From positions 1-39,289 of the IMG/VR virus record IMGVR_UViG_3300043449_000942: 39,289 bases of DNA, one strand, 5' to 3'. Made by a program: the position numbers and the translations under genes. Below are positions 23,498 to 31,100 of the stretch, piece by piece. Position 1 is the first letter of the stretch; the number at the start of each line of letters is the position of its first letter. The notes under the pieces were generated by a model, which did no database searches, was not told where the DNA came from, and was given only the letters and a program-made list of their open reading frames with translations. Origin of the DNA: a virus.

Positions 23498-23745
23498 GCT
23501 CTCAAGCTTTTGTTGATGCGGCTGTCCGGGTCACGCGCGGTCTTCTCGCTGGTCAGCTTCTTCTTCATCCCTTCCATGCGAGCACAGAATGACTTGCGCC
23601 GACCGGCGTCTTCTTTGGTCTTAGGGTTTGGTGCGGGAGGTTTGAGGTTCATGCCCTCTCGCTTCGCAGCGGCTCGGCCCTTAGCGTTTAGTCCGCCCTT
23701 CGGGTCTTTGCCTTCCTTACGCTGCCATGCCGGTGACTTAGCCAT
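23482..23745 (-). CDS. DUF6321-type basic protein
   Basis: An 87-residue strongly basic protein. MAKSPAWQRKEGKDPKGGLN, then KRRKSFCARM-like GRRKSFCARMEGMKK and a closing TARDPDSRINKSLRAWNC match the DUF6321 family found beside terminase genes in many phages. Its high Lys/Arg content suggests nucleic-acid or head binding; no activity is known. The start overlaps the preceding stop by a few bases and its end overlaps terS. Confidence 0.85.
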   Translation of the reverse strand: MAKSPAWQRKEGKDPKGGLNAKGRAAAKREGMNLKPPAPNPKTKEDAGRRKSFCARMEGMKKKLTSEKTARDPDSRINKSLRAWNCR

Positions 23746-23899
23746 CGACGTCTTCGCTACTCGACGCTTCGGTGATCTGCCCCTGCGCTTCCTGCTGGAT
23801 CGCCTGGATCAGGGCAGCGACTTGCAGATAGGGCATCTTGCTCAGATATTCCAAAACGGCATTGATGGTGGCGGTTTTGAGTGTGATTTGCTCAGGCAT
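23738..23899 (-). CDS. small conserved-looking helical protein
   Basis: A 53-residue protein read from ATG 23899: MPEQITLKTATINAVLEYL, then a helix rich in Gln and Ala, ending in an acidic SSSEDVDG tail. It overlaps the start of the DUF6321 gene by 8 bases. Short genes of this pattern often precede DUF6321 and terS in related phages, from memory. There is no clear ribosome site, so the start is less sure. Function unknown. Confidence 0.65.
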   Translation of the reverse strand: MPEQITLKTATINAVLEYLSKMPYLQVAALIQAIQQEAQGQITEASSSEDVDG

Positions 23900-23924
23900 A
23901 TTGGTTTGTTTACGACTTCGTATG

Positions 23925-24314
23925 TTATGAAAGAATTTCGGTTGCCCTACCGGGGCCGATAAGACCTGCGGTCTCTAACGCATTTAAGTTGCTGGTCGTC
24001 TCTGGCAAATCCAGATCGATATTTTCAGCCGAAGCTAGATCGTCTAGCCAAATCTTTATCAGGACGTTGCTCTCTGCGGCGGCATAAATTGCTTGTTTCT
24101 CATCAGTAGTGAAACGGCTACGGAAGGCATAGCGGGAAAGTATACGGATAGGTGGCTCTGGTACGTCTACAAAAATGCCATTTTCGTACCGTTTGCCAAG
24201 TACCGTAGTATCGAAATTCGGTAGTGATATACAATTATCGGCTGTTAACGGTTCTTGTGTCTCGGTAACGGCAGTAACAATTCCTGAAATATCTAATTGC
24301 GCTGTATAATACAT
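23925..24314 (-). CDS. tail-fibre-linked protein, possibly assembly chaperone
   Basis: A 129-residue protein starting MYYTAQLDISGIVTAV whose ATG shares a base with the upstream TAA. The N-terminal half is beta-rich. The C-terminal half has SRYAFRSRFTTDEKQAIYAA, then an acidic helix and NALETAGLIGPGRATEIL, a pattern common in small proteins downstream of phage tail fibres. It may act as a fibre chaperone or tip component. The base composition of this gene and of the next one upstream is more AT-rich than the surrounding genes, hinting at recent exchange. Confidence 0.7.
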   Translation of the reverse strand: MYYTAQLDISGIVTAVTETQEPLTADNCISLPNFDTTVLGKRYENGIFVDVPEPPIRILSRYAFRSRFTTDEKQAIYAAAESNVLIKIWLDDLASAENIDLDLPETTSNLNALETAGLIGPGRATEILS

Positions 24315-24604
24315 TAGTAATACTCTACAATCTGATAAGAAACAATTACAATATTTGACGTTCCACTAACACCTTTGTTTGCAGTAATAGTCGTTGCGTT
24401 GGTCAAAACTAAATACCCATCTGTAGAGGACACAGAATATGTATTATTCTGTGCCCCATTAGAACCAAGTTGTATAAGTATAGACTTAGTTGTATCGACC
24501 GATGTAATTGTTGCCGTCGCAGAAGTACTAACCGCACCTATTGATATAGTCCCGCGCTGTATCGATTTTATCCGATTACCAACAAATTGATTTAAGGTAC
24601 TCAT
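24314..24604 (-). CDS. small beta-rich tail-fibre-linked protein
   Basis: A 96-residue protein from ATG 24604, which overlaps the fibre gene stop (ATGA). It is Ser/Thr/Asn-rich with repeated short strands (GTISIGAVSTSATATITSV, TKSILIQLGSNG, NIVIVSYQIVEYY), as in fibre-tip or head-fibre proteins. The AT-rich composition differs from the neighbouring genes. No family is recognised; coupling to the fibre suggests a fibre accessory role. Confidence 0.7.
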   Translation of the reverse strand: MSTLNQFVGNRIKSIQRGTISIGAVSTSATATITSVDTTKSILIQLGSNGAQNNTYSVSSTDGYLVLTNATTITANKGVSGTSNIVIVSYQIVEYY

Positions 24605-26358
24605 ATTATTTTCCACCCAATAGTTGCATTGACATACATGAGTGTTACCGTTACATAGGGTGAATCTATCGTCATGTTCTCAGCTAATGACATAATATTT
24701 ACCGCATTCCTACCAATCACTGTATTAGTGAAGTTGTTTACGCCGATTATCACGATATCGTTTGCGGTAGGCGACGCTGGCAACGTAATCGTCTGACCCG
24801 CAGCAGTGACAAAACATGCCTCTTCAGCCACTATGGTCTTGCTAGTTGCTGTGGTAGTCACCGTGAAATTTACCGCCGCACCTATTTCAGCCAGCGTCCA
24901 TGAGACGTTGGCACTGCCGTTGAAGGTCTTGCCTGTAGCTCCAATCGTCAGAGTTCTAGCAGTGGTCAGCGTTGCTGCTGAACCAGTAGTATTCTGGTTA
25001 AAAGTCGGCCAAGTCTGTGCGCCAGCAAACGTGATGGCACCTGTCATGGTGCCGCCAGCTAAAGGTAGGTAGCTGTGGGTATGAGATGATGCCGCCGCAC
25101 CCACGGTGCTGTAGTCAATAGTCCTTGCCGCAGAACCATTGAACGTAGTACCTGCTGCCGCCCCGCCTGTTGTATTAAAGGTTATGGAGTTTGTAGTGTT
25201 TCTGGTGTCACTCAGGCGCGAGTCGTTGCCGACACAAGCTGTTGTTGCGGTCGTGCCGTAACTAACGGCGGCAGTAACCTCTGCGGAGCCGTTATAGGAC
25301 GTTCCAGATAAGCCCGTACCAAGAGTCAGAGTACTTATCGGATGGACGTGATCTTGTCGCGCCGCCAACTCAGAAGTGCCAACTGCTGCGGTGCCGCTAG
25401 CTAGAGGAGCCACTGAGGCAAGCGCCCCCGTGTCTAAAATCCGGCCCCAAGTCATAGCAGTTGTGCCAAGTGCGTCAGTAGTCTTTAGATCGTTATCAAA
25501 TACTTTGCCACCGTTGGTCGTTCCGCTATCCACCGGAACCAAAGCACTGGCTATCTCGTCGATTGTGTCGGCATCTAAGGACCGGGTCCACGCACCCGCT
25601 GCGACAACATAAATACCATTGGTTGCAGCAGTGGCCTGATCTTTGACCAGCACACGGTCCCCAGCTACTACTGCGACACCGTCAATGGTCTGGGTGCCGC
25701 TCAGAGTAATCGCCGCCGTGGTTGCCACTCTGACCGAGCGTTTATAGGCAGCACCGGGTATGTCAGTCATTTGTAGCTGACGGAAAGTGGGTGCGCCAGC
25801 GGCACCTTCTGGGGCGATGAATGCAAAGTTAGCCGTCTGCGAAGCGAGAGTGGCTGAAAGAGTTCCGCTCGTTGTTACGGGTGAGCCTGAGACGGTAAAC
25901 AACGCAGGGAGTGATAGTCCTACGGAGGTCACTGTTCCGGTATTAGCGGTAGCTCCAGAGGCTATGCCATCCAGTTTTGTTTTGTCGGATGCCGACATAG
26001 AACCCGCCGCACTTGTTGTTGCGACGGAGATACTGATGGCTGGAGTATTACCGCCCGACGAGACAATGGGCGCAGTTCCTGTGACCGAAGTAACGGCAGA
26101 GGTCAGATATGTGTTGGTATCCAGTGCCCAGGTATCTGCCGCTGTTTTCTTGAGCAGGCCAGACGTGCCTGTCAGCGCGGCGATAGCGTCAAGATCGGCG
26201 TCCTGCTTCTGCACCTCGGCGTAGGCATTGACCGCTGTTCCGACCGCGACTTTGCTCTCGTCGGTGATCAGGTAAAGCTCGCCTGTGTTCAGGCCACTGG
26301 CTGTCTTTGCAGTGTCGAGCTGAGAGCGGGTGCCGCGCTTGATGAGGACTTTAGGCAT
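24601..26358 (-). CDS. tail fibre protein
   Basis: A 585-residue fibre. Residues 1-45 (VLIKRGTRSQLDTAKTASG then GELYLITDESKVAVG) resemble the N-terminal attachment domain found in Mtd-type and other phage fibres. The middle is low-complexity Ala/Thr/Ser/Gly repeats with SMSASDKTKLDGIASGAT, GVAVVAGDRVLVKDQ, ARQDHVHP, SHTHSYLPLAGGTMTGAITF and NGSANVSWTLAEIGAA segments, all familiar phage fibre modules. The C-terminus (TIVAEEACFVTAAGQTITLP onward) is a small beta domain likely to carry the receptor contact. It is followed by two small coupled genes of different composition, a common place for host-range change. Confidence 0.88.
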   Translation of the reverse strand: MPKVLIKRGTRSQLDTAKTASGLNTGELYLITDESKVAVGTAVNAYAEVQKQDADLDAIAALTGTSGLLKKTAADTWALDTNTYLTSAVTSVTGTAPIVSSGGNTPAISISVATTSAAGSMSASDKTKLDGIASGATANTGTVTSVGLSLPALFTVSGSPVTTSGTLSATLASQTANFAFIAPEGAAGAPTFRQLQMTDIPGAAYKRSVRVATTAAITLSGTQTIDGVAVVAGDRVLVKDQATAATNGIYVVAAGAWTRSLDADTIDEIASALVPVDSGTTNGGKVFDNDLKTTDALGTTAMTWGRILDTGALASVAPLASGTAAVGTSELAARQDHVHPISTLTLGTGLSGTSYNGSAEVTAAVSYGTTATTACVGNDSRLSDTRNTTNSITFNTTGGAAAGTTFNGSAARTIDYSTVGAAASSHTHSYLPLAGGTMTGAITFAGAQTWPTFNQNTTGSAATLTTARTLTIGATGKTFNGSANVSWTLAEIGAAVNFTVTTTATSKTIVAEEACFVTAAGQTITLPASPTANDIVIIGVNNFTNTVIGRNAVNIMSLAENMTIDSPYVTVTLMYVNATIGWKII

Positions 26359-26361
26359 GGC

Positions 26362-26814
26362 TTAGAACGTGCCGCAATCGACCGTGTTAACCGCCAACGT
26401 GACGAAGCCGTTACCGGCATCTTTGGTCCAGGCCATGCTGGTATTCATGCGCAGGACGCCGTCTGTCCCGTCGGTGCCCCAGAGGTAACCGGAAGTGCCG
26501 CCTGACACGACTGCCACCTTTTCGTCGGTGCTTGCTGCCGGGATGTTGAGCGCGGTCTTGAAGTCGTTGAAGGTGACCTTCTTTTCCTTGACCCCAGTCG
26601 CCGATGCGTCGTGGATAAGGATCAGGTCGTCGGCCCCGGAGATCGCGCCAATTGCGCTCAGATCATCGATGGGCGGCAGCACAGGAACAGTGGTAGTCGC
26701 ATCGGTGGCGACATGCAGCGATCCTCGATCCGTGGCGAAATGCTGTTCGCCCGCCAGCATGGAGGCGGTGGGCAGGTTGGCTTTCAGGCCGCGTTTGATC
26801 TGAATTCGTGGCAT
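26362..26814 (-). CDS. small tail/fibre protein with fibre-type N-terminus
   Basis: A 150-residue protein. Residues 1-45 (PRIQIKRGLKANLPTA, then LAGEQHFATDRGSLHVATD) are clearly related in pattern to the start of the following fibre and to Mtd N-terminal-like domains that attach fibres to tails. A middle acidic stretch (DDLSAIGAISGADDL) follows, then a small beta region ending VNTVDCGTF. The last residues resemble the end of the preceding gene product (IDCGTFN). It may be a short fibre or an adaptor for the larger one. Confidence 0.75.
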   Translation of the reverse strand: MPRIQIKRGLKANLPTASMLAGEQHFATDRGSLHVATDATTTVPVLPPIDDLSAIGAISGADDLILIHDASATGVKEKKVTFNDFKTALNIPAASTDEKVAVVSGGTSGYLWGTDGTDGVLRMNTSMAWTKDAGNGFVTLAVNTVDCGTF

Positions 26815-26828
26815 CGTCGTGTCCTCAG

Positions 26829-27113
26829 TTAGTTAAAAGTGCCGCAGTCGATGTACTGCAATTCAAGGTTAGTTCGCGCATCAATCTTCTTCTGCGGCGT
26901 ATCCAGCTCGGCAAACTTGAGTGCGGTCTGGAAATAATCATTCGGGTCCACGTTGGGTCCAGGCGGGCCAGGTACACCCTCCACGCTGACAGACGCCTCG
27001 ACCAGAGACACGTTGACCACTGCGTCTTGTGTACTGACGCCCAGGCCGACTGTGATCGGATTGACACTGACAACGACATCCTGGCCGTTTAGCTCCACCA
27101 CCACATCAGGCAC
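26829..27113 (-). CDS. small tail protein with collagen-like patch
   Basis: A 94-residue protein with GTG start 27113, GAGGT upstream and 8 bases overlap with the preceding gene. It has a beta-rich N-terminal half built of alternating Val (VVVELNGQDVVVSVNP), a short collagen-like GVPGPPGPN, a helix (YFQTALKFAELDTPQKKIDA) and an IDCGTFN end. This layout suggests a fibre base or connector. The family is not recognised; the role follows from its place at the start of the fibre cluster. Confidence 0.7.
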   Translation of the reverse strand: MPDVVVELNGQDVVVSVNPITVGLGVSTQDAVVNVSLVEASVSVEGVPGPPGPNVDPNDYFQTALKFAELDTPQKKIDARTNLELQYIDCGTFN

Positions 27114-27459
27114 GGGTGACCTCGGGCACTACGCGAATCGGATCTTTGTAGTCGTCGGTCGGGGGGACCAGAGTGCGGATCTCCCCTGCCGGGGTTTGCA
27201 TCTGCAAGTCGTAGACGTACTTGCCGACATCCACGATCGTGCTGGCTGCGGGCACGGTCAGGTAGGCCAGCCCGTTAGCGGCGTTGTCTCCGGTTTCCGA
27301 TCCCACGACTGAGGACTTACTGATTGCCGCCGTCGTCGCGTCATAGTCCGTGCGCACGGTGAGCGTGTGCGTATACCCAGTGATGTTGGTGCCAGCCGGG
27401 TACTGGATCTTGATGCGATAGGTGTCGCCTCGGCGAATGTCGGGGAGGTAGCGGGCCAT
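27106..27459 (-). CDS. first gene of the late arm, small beta-sandwich-like tail protein
   Basis: A 117-residue protein from ATG 27459 (AGGA 7 bases upstream; a GTG one codon earlier is also possible). RRGDTYRIKIQYPAGTNI and YVYDLQMQTPAGEIRTLVP resemble the N-terminal domain of baseplate upper proteins and related phage structural sandwiches. It is the first minus-strand gene after the divergent intergenic region, with a CAGCCCCA element 45 bases upstream, so the late-arm or fibre-cluster promoter should lie there. Confidence 0.75.
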   Translation of the reverse strand: MARYLPDIRRGDTYRIKIQYPAGTNITGYTHTLTVRTDYDATTAAISKSSVVGSETGDNAANGLAYLTVPAASTIVDVGKYVYDLQMQTPAGEIRTLVPPTDDYKDPIRVVPEVTRA

Positions 27460-27504
27460 CACTCGTCCTAAGTAGTTGATTTGCTTAAGCTACGGCATCT
27501 TTTC

Positions 27505-27512
27505 TGGGGCTG
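27505..27512 (-). promoter_or_regulatory. CAGCCCCA element before the late arm
   Basis: Minus-strand GCAGCCCCAGAAAAG in the divergent intergenic region, 45 bases upstream of the first late gene. Between it and the start lies AAATCAA followed by TTAGG, the same elements seen after the octamer at 20795 and 18110 but spaced farther away. Confidence 0.5.
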
Positions 27513-27541
27513 CAACCATATAACGTCACAGAATTTTGGGC

Positions 27542-27664
27542 AGTAGGTACGACCCTAGCCCTGATCTGGGCGGCTCCGACTGACGGACTACGGACCGGAT
27601 CGCTTCGCGAAATCCTTTTTCGATTTGGCCTGGAGCCAATATGGGACCCGCGATGGTACCTACT
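27542..27664 (+). ncRNA. nested fold in divergent intergenic region, candidate structured RNA
   Basis: AGTAGGTAC (27542-27550) and GTACCTACT (27656-27664) close a domain of 123 bases. Inside are a GCCC/GGGC hairpin (27558-27571), a GGCTCC/GGAGCC pair (27572-27577 with 27632-27637), and an inner hairpin at 27597-27615 followed by TTTTT. The nested order is consistent with one fold. Whether it is transcribed, and on which strand, cannot be told; the pairs are symmetric in DNA, but the U-run after the inner hairpin favours the plus strand. Confidence 0.4.
27597..27620 (+). terminator. hairpin with U-run in divergent region
   Basis: GGATCGC, loop TTC, GCG, two-base bulge AA, then ATCC and TTTTT. 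It could terminate or attenuate a plus-strand leader before the early genes. The stem is short (about 7 bp) and bulged. Confidence 0.4.
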
Positions 27665-27808
27665 TCGTTGGTGCCGTCACTCAGCTTCGTGGTTCATAAG
27701 AACCAAAGACTTCGTTCTAGGTACGCCTCACTACGTTCGTCGTTTGGCTTCGCCTTCTGTGGGTTTGCGTAACGATGTTGTTACGTATCAAGTACTTAGG
27801 AGTAGATC
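27665..27808 (+). promoter_or_regulatory. probable leader of the plus-strand arm
   Basis: A gene-free stretch before the first plus-strand gene. It has a perfect 6-bp hairpin TGGTTC-ATAA-GAACCA (27690-27705), a second hairpin CGTAAC-GATGTT-GTTACG (27768-27785) just ahead of the ribosome site, the octamer ACTTCGTT twice (27662 and 27709) and TAGGTACG at 27718 repeating 27544. No convincing sigma-70 -35/-10 pair was found by eye. Confidence 0.4.
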
Positions 27809-27934
27809 ATGACCATCAGTATCGTTGGCTCATTCATAACCTATGCCGGTCTGTCCGGTCTGTGCCTGCTGACCCGTCGGGGTTGGATCGTCGTTCTTGC
27901 TGCTTTGGGTTTTGTCGCTTGGAGGTTGGTATGA
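27809..27934 (+). CDS. 41-residue membrane protein
   Basis: Starts at ATG 27809 behind TTAGGAG, ends in ATGA overlap with the next gene. The sequence MTISIVGSFITYAGLSGL is followed by a positively charged turn (TRRG) and a second hydrophobic stretch (WIVVLAALGFVAW), predicting two short membrane passes with a cytoplasmic Arg loop. It is the first gene of the plus arm, so it is probably among the first phage products made. Function unknown; early small membrane proteins often block superinfection or alter the host envelope, but nothing here proves that. Confidence 0.65.
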   Translation: MTISIVGSFITYAGLSGLCLLTRRGWIVVLAALGFVAWRLV

Positions 27935-28098
27935 AGTCAACACAGAAACTTAGGGTGCTGTGCCGTGAGTCGCAGCAGCAGCGTAAGGCGATGCTCGAAG
28001 AAGCGTTCAAGGACGCGCTCCGTGCCCGTGATGCGGGGTTCGCAGCTATTGTTGCCGCGCAACTGAGACAGTATCGGAGCGAGGTGCGTCATGCTTGA
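27931..28098 (+). CDS. 55-residue basic helical protein
   Basis: ATG 27931 lies in the stop of the preceding gene with GGAGG 5 bases upstream. MKSTQKLRVLCRESQQQRKAM (first 20 residues shown in part) continues as a single amphipathic helix rich in Ala, Arg and Gln, ending RSEVRHA. The small size, charge and early position are compatible with a host-takeover protein, but no family is recognised. A longer frame upstream exists but covers the membrane protein gene in another frame. Confidence 0.65.
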   Translation: MKSTQKLRVLCRESQQQRKAMLEEAFKDALRARDAGFAAIVAAQLRQYRSEVRHA

Positions 28099-28180
28099 GG
28101 CATTCTTCTTCGATCTCATCGCCTTGGTGATGTGCATCCACGTGGTGTGGGGCATCGCCGTTGCATTGTTTAGTCGTTAA
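28091..28180 (+). CDS. 29-residue membrane peptide
   Basis: ATG 28091 with GAGGTG 5 bases upstream, overlapping the previous stop. MLEAFFFDLIALVMCIHVV and a following GIAVALF stretch make one hydrophobic helix. Its overlaps and ribosome site support translation, but a 29-residue frame can arise by chance. If real, it forms with the 41-residue protein a pair of tiny membrane products around a basic peptide. Confidence 0.5.
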   Translation: MLEAFFFDLIALVMCIHVVWGIAVALFSR

Positions 28181-28200
28181 TTGAACTAGGGAGTACAGAA

Positions 28201-29112
28201 ATGAACGCAGTAATAACCAACCAAATCGCTCAGGAATTAGCTCGTGACCAGCAGAAAGCCGTCAAAGCGAGCACTGATGCGGTAATCAAGGACGCCAACA
28301 CGCACCGTCGTGGTGCTGGGTTCTCCGCTGCCCCATCCACGACACTGTCGCTGGGTGAAATAACACAGGCAGGACTCGAAGCGTGCCGTGACGGAATGCA
28401 ACGATCAAAAGAGAGCCGCCTATCAGACAACGCCCTGCGGATAGCAGCGGGGATCAGTGCTGAGCGCGAGGAAGCTCCCACTGAGAAAGAGCTTGAGCGT
28501 AAAGCCCTGCTTGATCGCATGGTCAAAGCAGGCAATCCAGAGCGCCTCTTCCAGCAACTCTGCGCCGGAGTTGCAACCCGCAACCCAGACACGGGTCGAC
28601 CATACGTCCGAGCCAGCACTGCACGTTGGTTAGCGCAAGGCATCACCAACGCTGTGTGCCGTATGGCAGGCGACGCCATCATCGAACGGATGCGAGAAAG
28701 CGGCCTCACTGCCGGTATTCACTTCCAAACAGATGACACAGGCGTGTTCATCGGAGAGGAAGCCACAAACACCGATGACCTAGAAATCGCTCGTGGAGGT
28801 CAGCAAACAACCGAGAACCTGTTCCTCCAGCACTGCGACGATCGCGAAACCATCGAGGGGACATTCCTCGAATGGTTCGACTCCATCGAGCTCGCACTTG
28901 GTGCCCTAGCCAACGCAGTAATGATGGCCGATGGTGCATCAATCATGCTCTATGGACACTACTGCCGTTGGGAGGACGGCCCAAAAGGCACTCTAGTCCA
29001 ACGCATCGACACCCTGGAGGACTACCTCGAACGTGAATTGATCCGGCGGAATGATCGCCCTGGTCAATCCCGAGCTTTCGCTAACAACGAAGTAGCTAAA
29101 CTCTTCGGTTGA
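28201..29112 (+). CDS. 303-residue protein of unknown function, first large gene of plus arm
   Basis: Starts at ATG 28201 after AGGGAG. It has a basic N-terminal half with long helices (IAQELARDQQKAVKASTDA, EAPTEKELERKALLDRM) and a more acidic C-terminal half (residues about 175-300) with TENLFLQHCDDRETIEGTFLE and DGASIMLYGHYCRWEDG. No signal peptide or membrane segment, and I recognise no domain. It is closed by a strong terminator with GCAA tetraloop, so it seems to be expressed as a unit with the three small genes before it, at high level and early. It could be a DNA- or RNA-binding factor; this is a guess. Confidence 0.8.
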   Translation: MNAVITNQIAQELARDQQKAVKASTDAVIKDANTHRRGAGFSAAPSTTLSLGEITQAGLEACRDGMQRSKESRLSDNALRIAAGISAEREEAPTEKELERKALLDRMVKAGNPERLFQQLCAGVATRNPDTGRPYVRASTARWLAQGITNAVCRMAGDAIIERMRESGLTAGIHFQTDDTGVFIGEEATNTDDLEIARGGQQTTENLFLQHCDDRETIEGTFLEWFDSIELALGALANAVMMADGASIMLYGHYCRWEDGPKGTLVQRIDTLEDYLERELIRRNDRPGQSRAFANNEVAKLFG

Positions 29113-29122
29113 TCCCCTCTCG

Positions 29123-29151
29123 CCCCCTAGCCGCAAGGTTAGGGGGTTTTT
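29123..29151 (+). terminator. strong intrinsic terminator
   Basis: A 10-bp stem CCCCCTAGCC / GGTTAGGGGG (one G-T wobble) with GCAA tetraloop, followed directly by TTTTTCTTGTTTCT. It lies 11 bases after the stop of the 303-residue gene and separates it from the polymerase gene. Confidence 0.92.
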
Positions 29152-29300
29152 CTTGTTTCTCTAATCGGTTGCGCTACGCGCAGTGTTTGTTATGCCATCC
29201 CGCTTCGCTAGATGTCATAAGAATCGGTGTGCTTCGCAGTTTGTTCAGCCCCGCCCGGTCAACAATAAACTGGACGGCATTGCCACTTACGGACATCGTC

Positions 29301-31100
29301 ATGCTCGTCACACTCGACTTCGAAACCTATTACGCCAAAGACTACTCACTCAAGAAGCTTGGAGTCTTGCAATACGTGCGTGATGCCCGGTTCAAAGTCC
29401 ACGGTGTCGGCATCCAGATCGACGACCAGCCCGCTGAATGGTGGACTGACAACATCGCCAGCAAGCTGCAATCGATCAACTGGTCGGCAGCGACGCTCAT
29501 CGGACACAACCTCTACTTCGACGCGACAATCCTGTTCGAGCATTACGGCATCGTCCCGGCTCGTCGGATTGACACCATGTCCATCGCCAGAGCGTTACTC
29601 TCTTCAGACGAATCCGTTAGCCTTAACAACGTCGCGTCAGCGTGCGGTTTAGGCCACAAAATCGCCGGTACGCTCGATGCGACCAAAGGCATACGCGACC
29701 TTGACCCTGATCTACTAGCACAACTTGGTGTTTACTGTCTTCAAGACGTTGCACTAACACGTCAGATCTATGATCACTTATCGCCGCATGTTATCGATTC
29801 AGAAAAAGATTTGATCGATCTTACTTTGCGTATGGCGACAGCGCCCATACTCGAACTCGATCAATCAATGTGTCGGCAAGCGCTAATCGAAGCGCAAGAG
29901 AAACAACAAGCCGCCATTGCTAACAGTGGTGTAGACAAAAGCATCCTGTCCTCTAACGACAAGTTCGCCAAACACCTTGAATCTTTGGGTCTGATCGTAC
30001 CCACCAAAATCAGCCTGCGTACGCGTGAACGTACGTACGCCCTTGGTCAAAACGATCCAGAATTCATAGAGTTGATGGTAAACAACCCTCAACTCAATCC
30101 GTTATGGGCCGGTCGAGCCGCCGCTAAGTCCAGTATCAACGTGACGAGAGCCCAAAAATGGGAGTTCATCCGTTCACACGGCAGTTGCAAAATGCCCATG
30201 CCGCTCAACTATTACGGTGCCCACACCGGGCGCTGGTCTGGTATGGACGGAATCAACGTACAAAACCTGCCTCGCGGTAGTCTGTTACGAAAAGCCATTC
30301 ACGCTCCTGACGGTCATGTCGTGATTGTCGGTGACAGTAGTCAAATTGAACTGCGCATGAACGCGTGGTTCAGCGGACAGACTGACGTTCTTGAAGCCCA
30401 ACGCAAAGGCGAATGCGTCTACCGCAAAATGGCGTCAGCCATCTTCGATAAACCCGCCAATGAAGTCACTGCAGACGAACGGCAGTTCGGAAAAATTGTG
30501 GTGTTAGGATGCGGGTACGGCATGGGGCCAAAGAAGTTCAAACACTTCTGCGCATCCGGTCCGCTCGGTATGAACCCAATCCAGCTCAGTGATCAAGAAG
30601 CCGGGGACACGATTGCCGCGTATCGCAAAGCCAACCCCGCCATCGTCAAAATGTGGCGTGAGTTAGATGATCTGATTGCCACTCTGCAATTAGCAACCAC
30701 TCTCGAAGACCCGCCTATCTTCAAATGCCTTTCACTCCAGCACGAAAAAATCGTGCTGCCTAACAAAAACAGCCTAATCTACGAAAATCTTCACGATTCG
30801 CGTGGAGGCTGGCGATTCGGAGACAAAGCGCAACACCCTCTATGGGGCGGCACGCTCCTCGAAAACATCATCCAGGCACTAGCCCGCATCGTCGTTGCTG
30901 ACCAAATGCTCCTTGTAGACAAACTGCCTGGAGTTCAAGTCGTTGGTTGCACACACGACGAAATCATCGCTGTGTGCCCAGAACGCTATGCCGAAATTCG
31001 GTTCAATCAAATGATCGGCATCATGTCGCAGCCCCCTAGCTGGGCACCGGATCTGCCCCTCGCTGCTGAAGGTGGGTGGGCTCGTAACTACTCAAAATGA
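29301..31100 (+). CDS. family A DNA polymerase with 3'-5' exonuclease domain
   Basis: A 599-residue replicative polymerase. Proofreading motifs: Exo I D6-F-E8, Exo II HNLYFD (69-74), Exo III around YCLQDV. Polymerase motifs: A with DSSQIELR (Asp345), B as R394...K398 to Y406-G407, C as H552-D553-E554. There is no 5'-3' exonuclease domain, as in T7-like enzymes. The frame is open upstream to 29109, but the true start is ATG 29301, where the conserved LDFETYY begins; the extra upstream residues lack similarity to anything and cover the terminator. The gene ends flush against the minus-strand sigma-like gene. It would copy the phage genome with host or unseen phage helper proteins. Confidence 0.95.
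   Translation: MLVTLDFETYYAKDYSLKKLGVLQYVRDARFKVHGVGIQIDDQPAEWWTDNIASKLQSINWSAATLIGHNLYFDATILFEHYGIVPARRIDTMSIARALLSSDESVSLNNVASACGLGHKIAGTLDATKGIRDLDPDLLAQLGVYCLQDVALTRQIYDHLSPHVIDSEKDLIDLTLRMATAPILELDQSMCRQALIEAQEKQQAAIANSGVDKSILSSNDKFAKHLESLGLIVPTKISLRTRERTYALGQNDPEFIELMVNNPQLNPLWAGRAAAKSSINVTRAQKWEFIRSHGSCKMPMPLNYYGAHTGRWSGMDGINVQNLPRGSLLRKAIHAPDGHVVIVGDSSQIELRMNAWFSGQTDVLEAQRKGECVYRKMASAIFDKPANEVTADERQFGKIVVLGCGYGMGPKKFKHFCASGPLGMNPIQLSDQEAGDTIAAYRKANPAIVKMWRELDDLIATLQLATTLEDPPIFKCLSLQHEKIVLPNKNSLIYENLHDSRGGWRFGDKAQHPLWGGTLLENIIQALARIVVADQMLLVDKLPGVQVVGCTHDEIIAVCPERYAEIRFNQMIGIMSQPPSWAPDLPLAAEGGWARNYSK

Noticed and set aside
24601-27459. Diversity-generating retroelement near the fibre genes
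   Set aside because: Mtd-like N-terminal patterns prompted a search, but no reverse transcriptase, accessory gene or variable/template repeat pair was seen in the window.
27540-27808. tRNA or group I intron in the divergent region
   Set aside because: No T-loop GGTTCRA or cloverleaf layout and no intron core signature; the nested stems do not match either class by eye.
29109-29300. N-terminal extension of the DNA polymerase
   Set aside because: The extension covers the terminator after the preceding gene; the conserved exonuclease motif begins right at ATG 29301.
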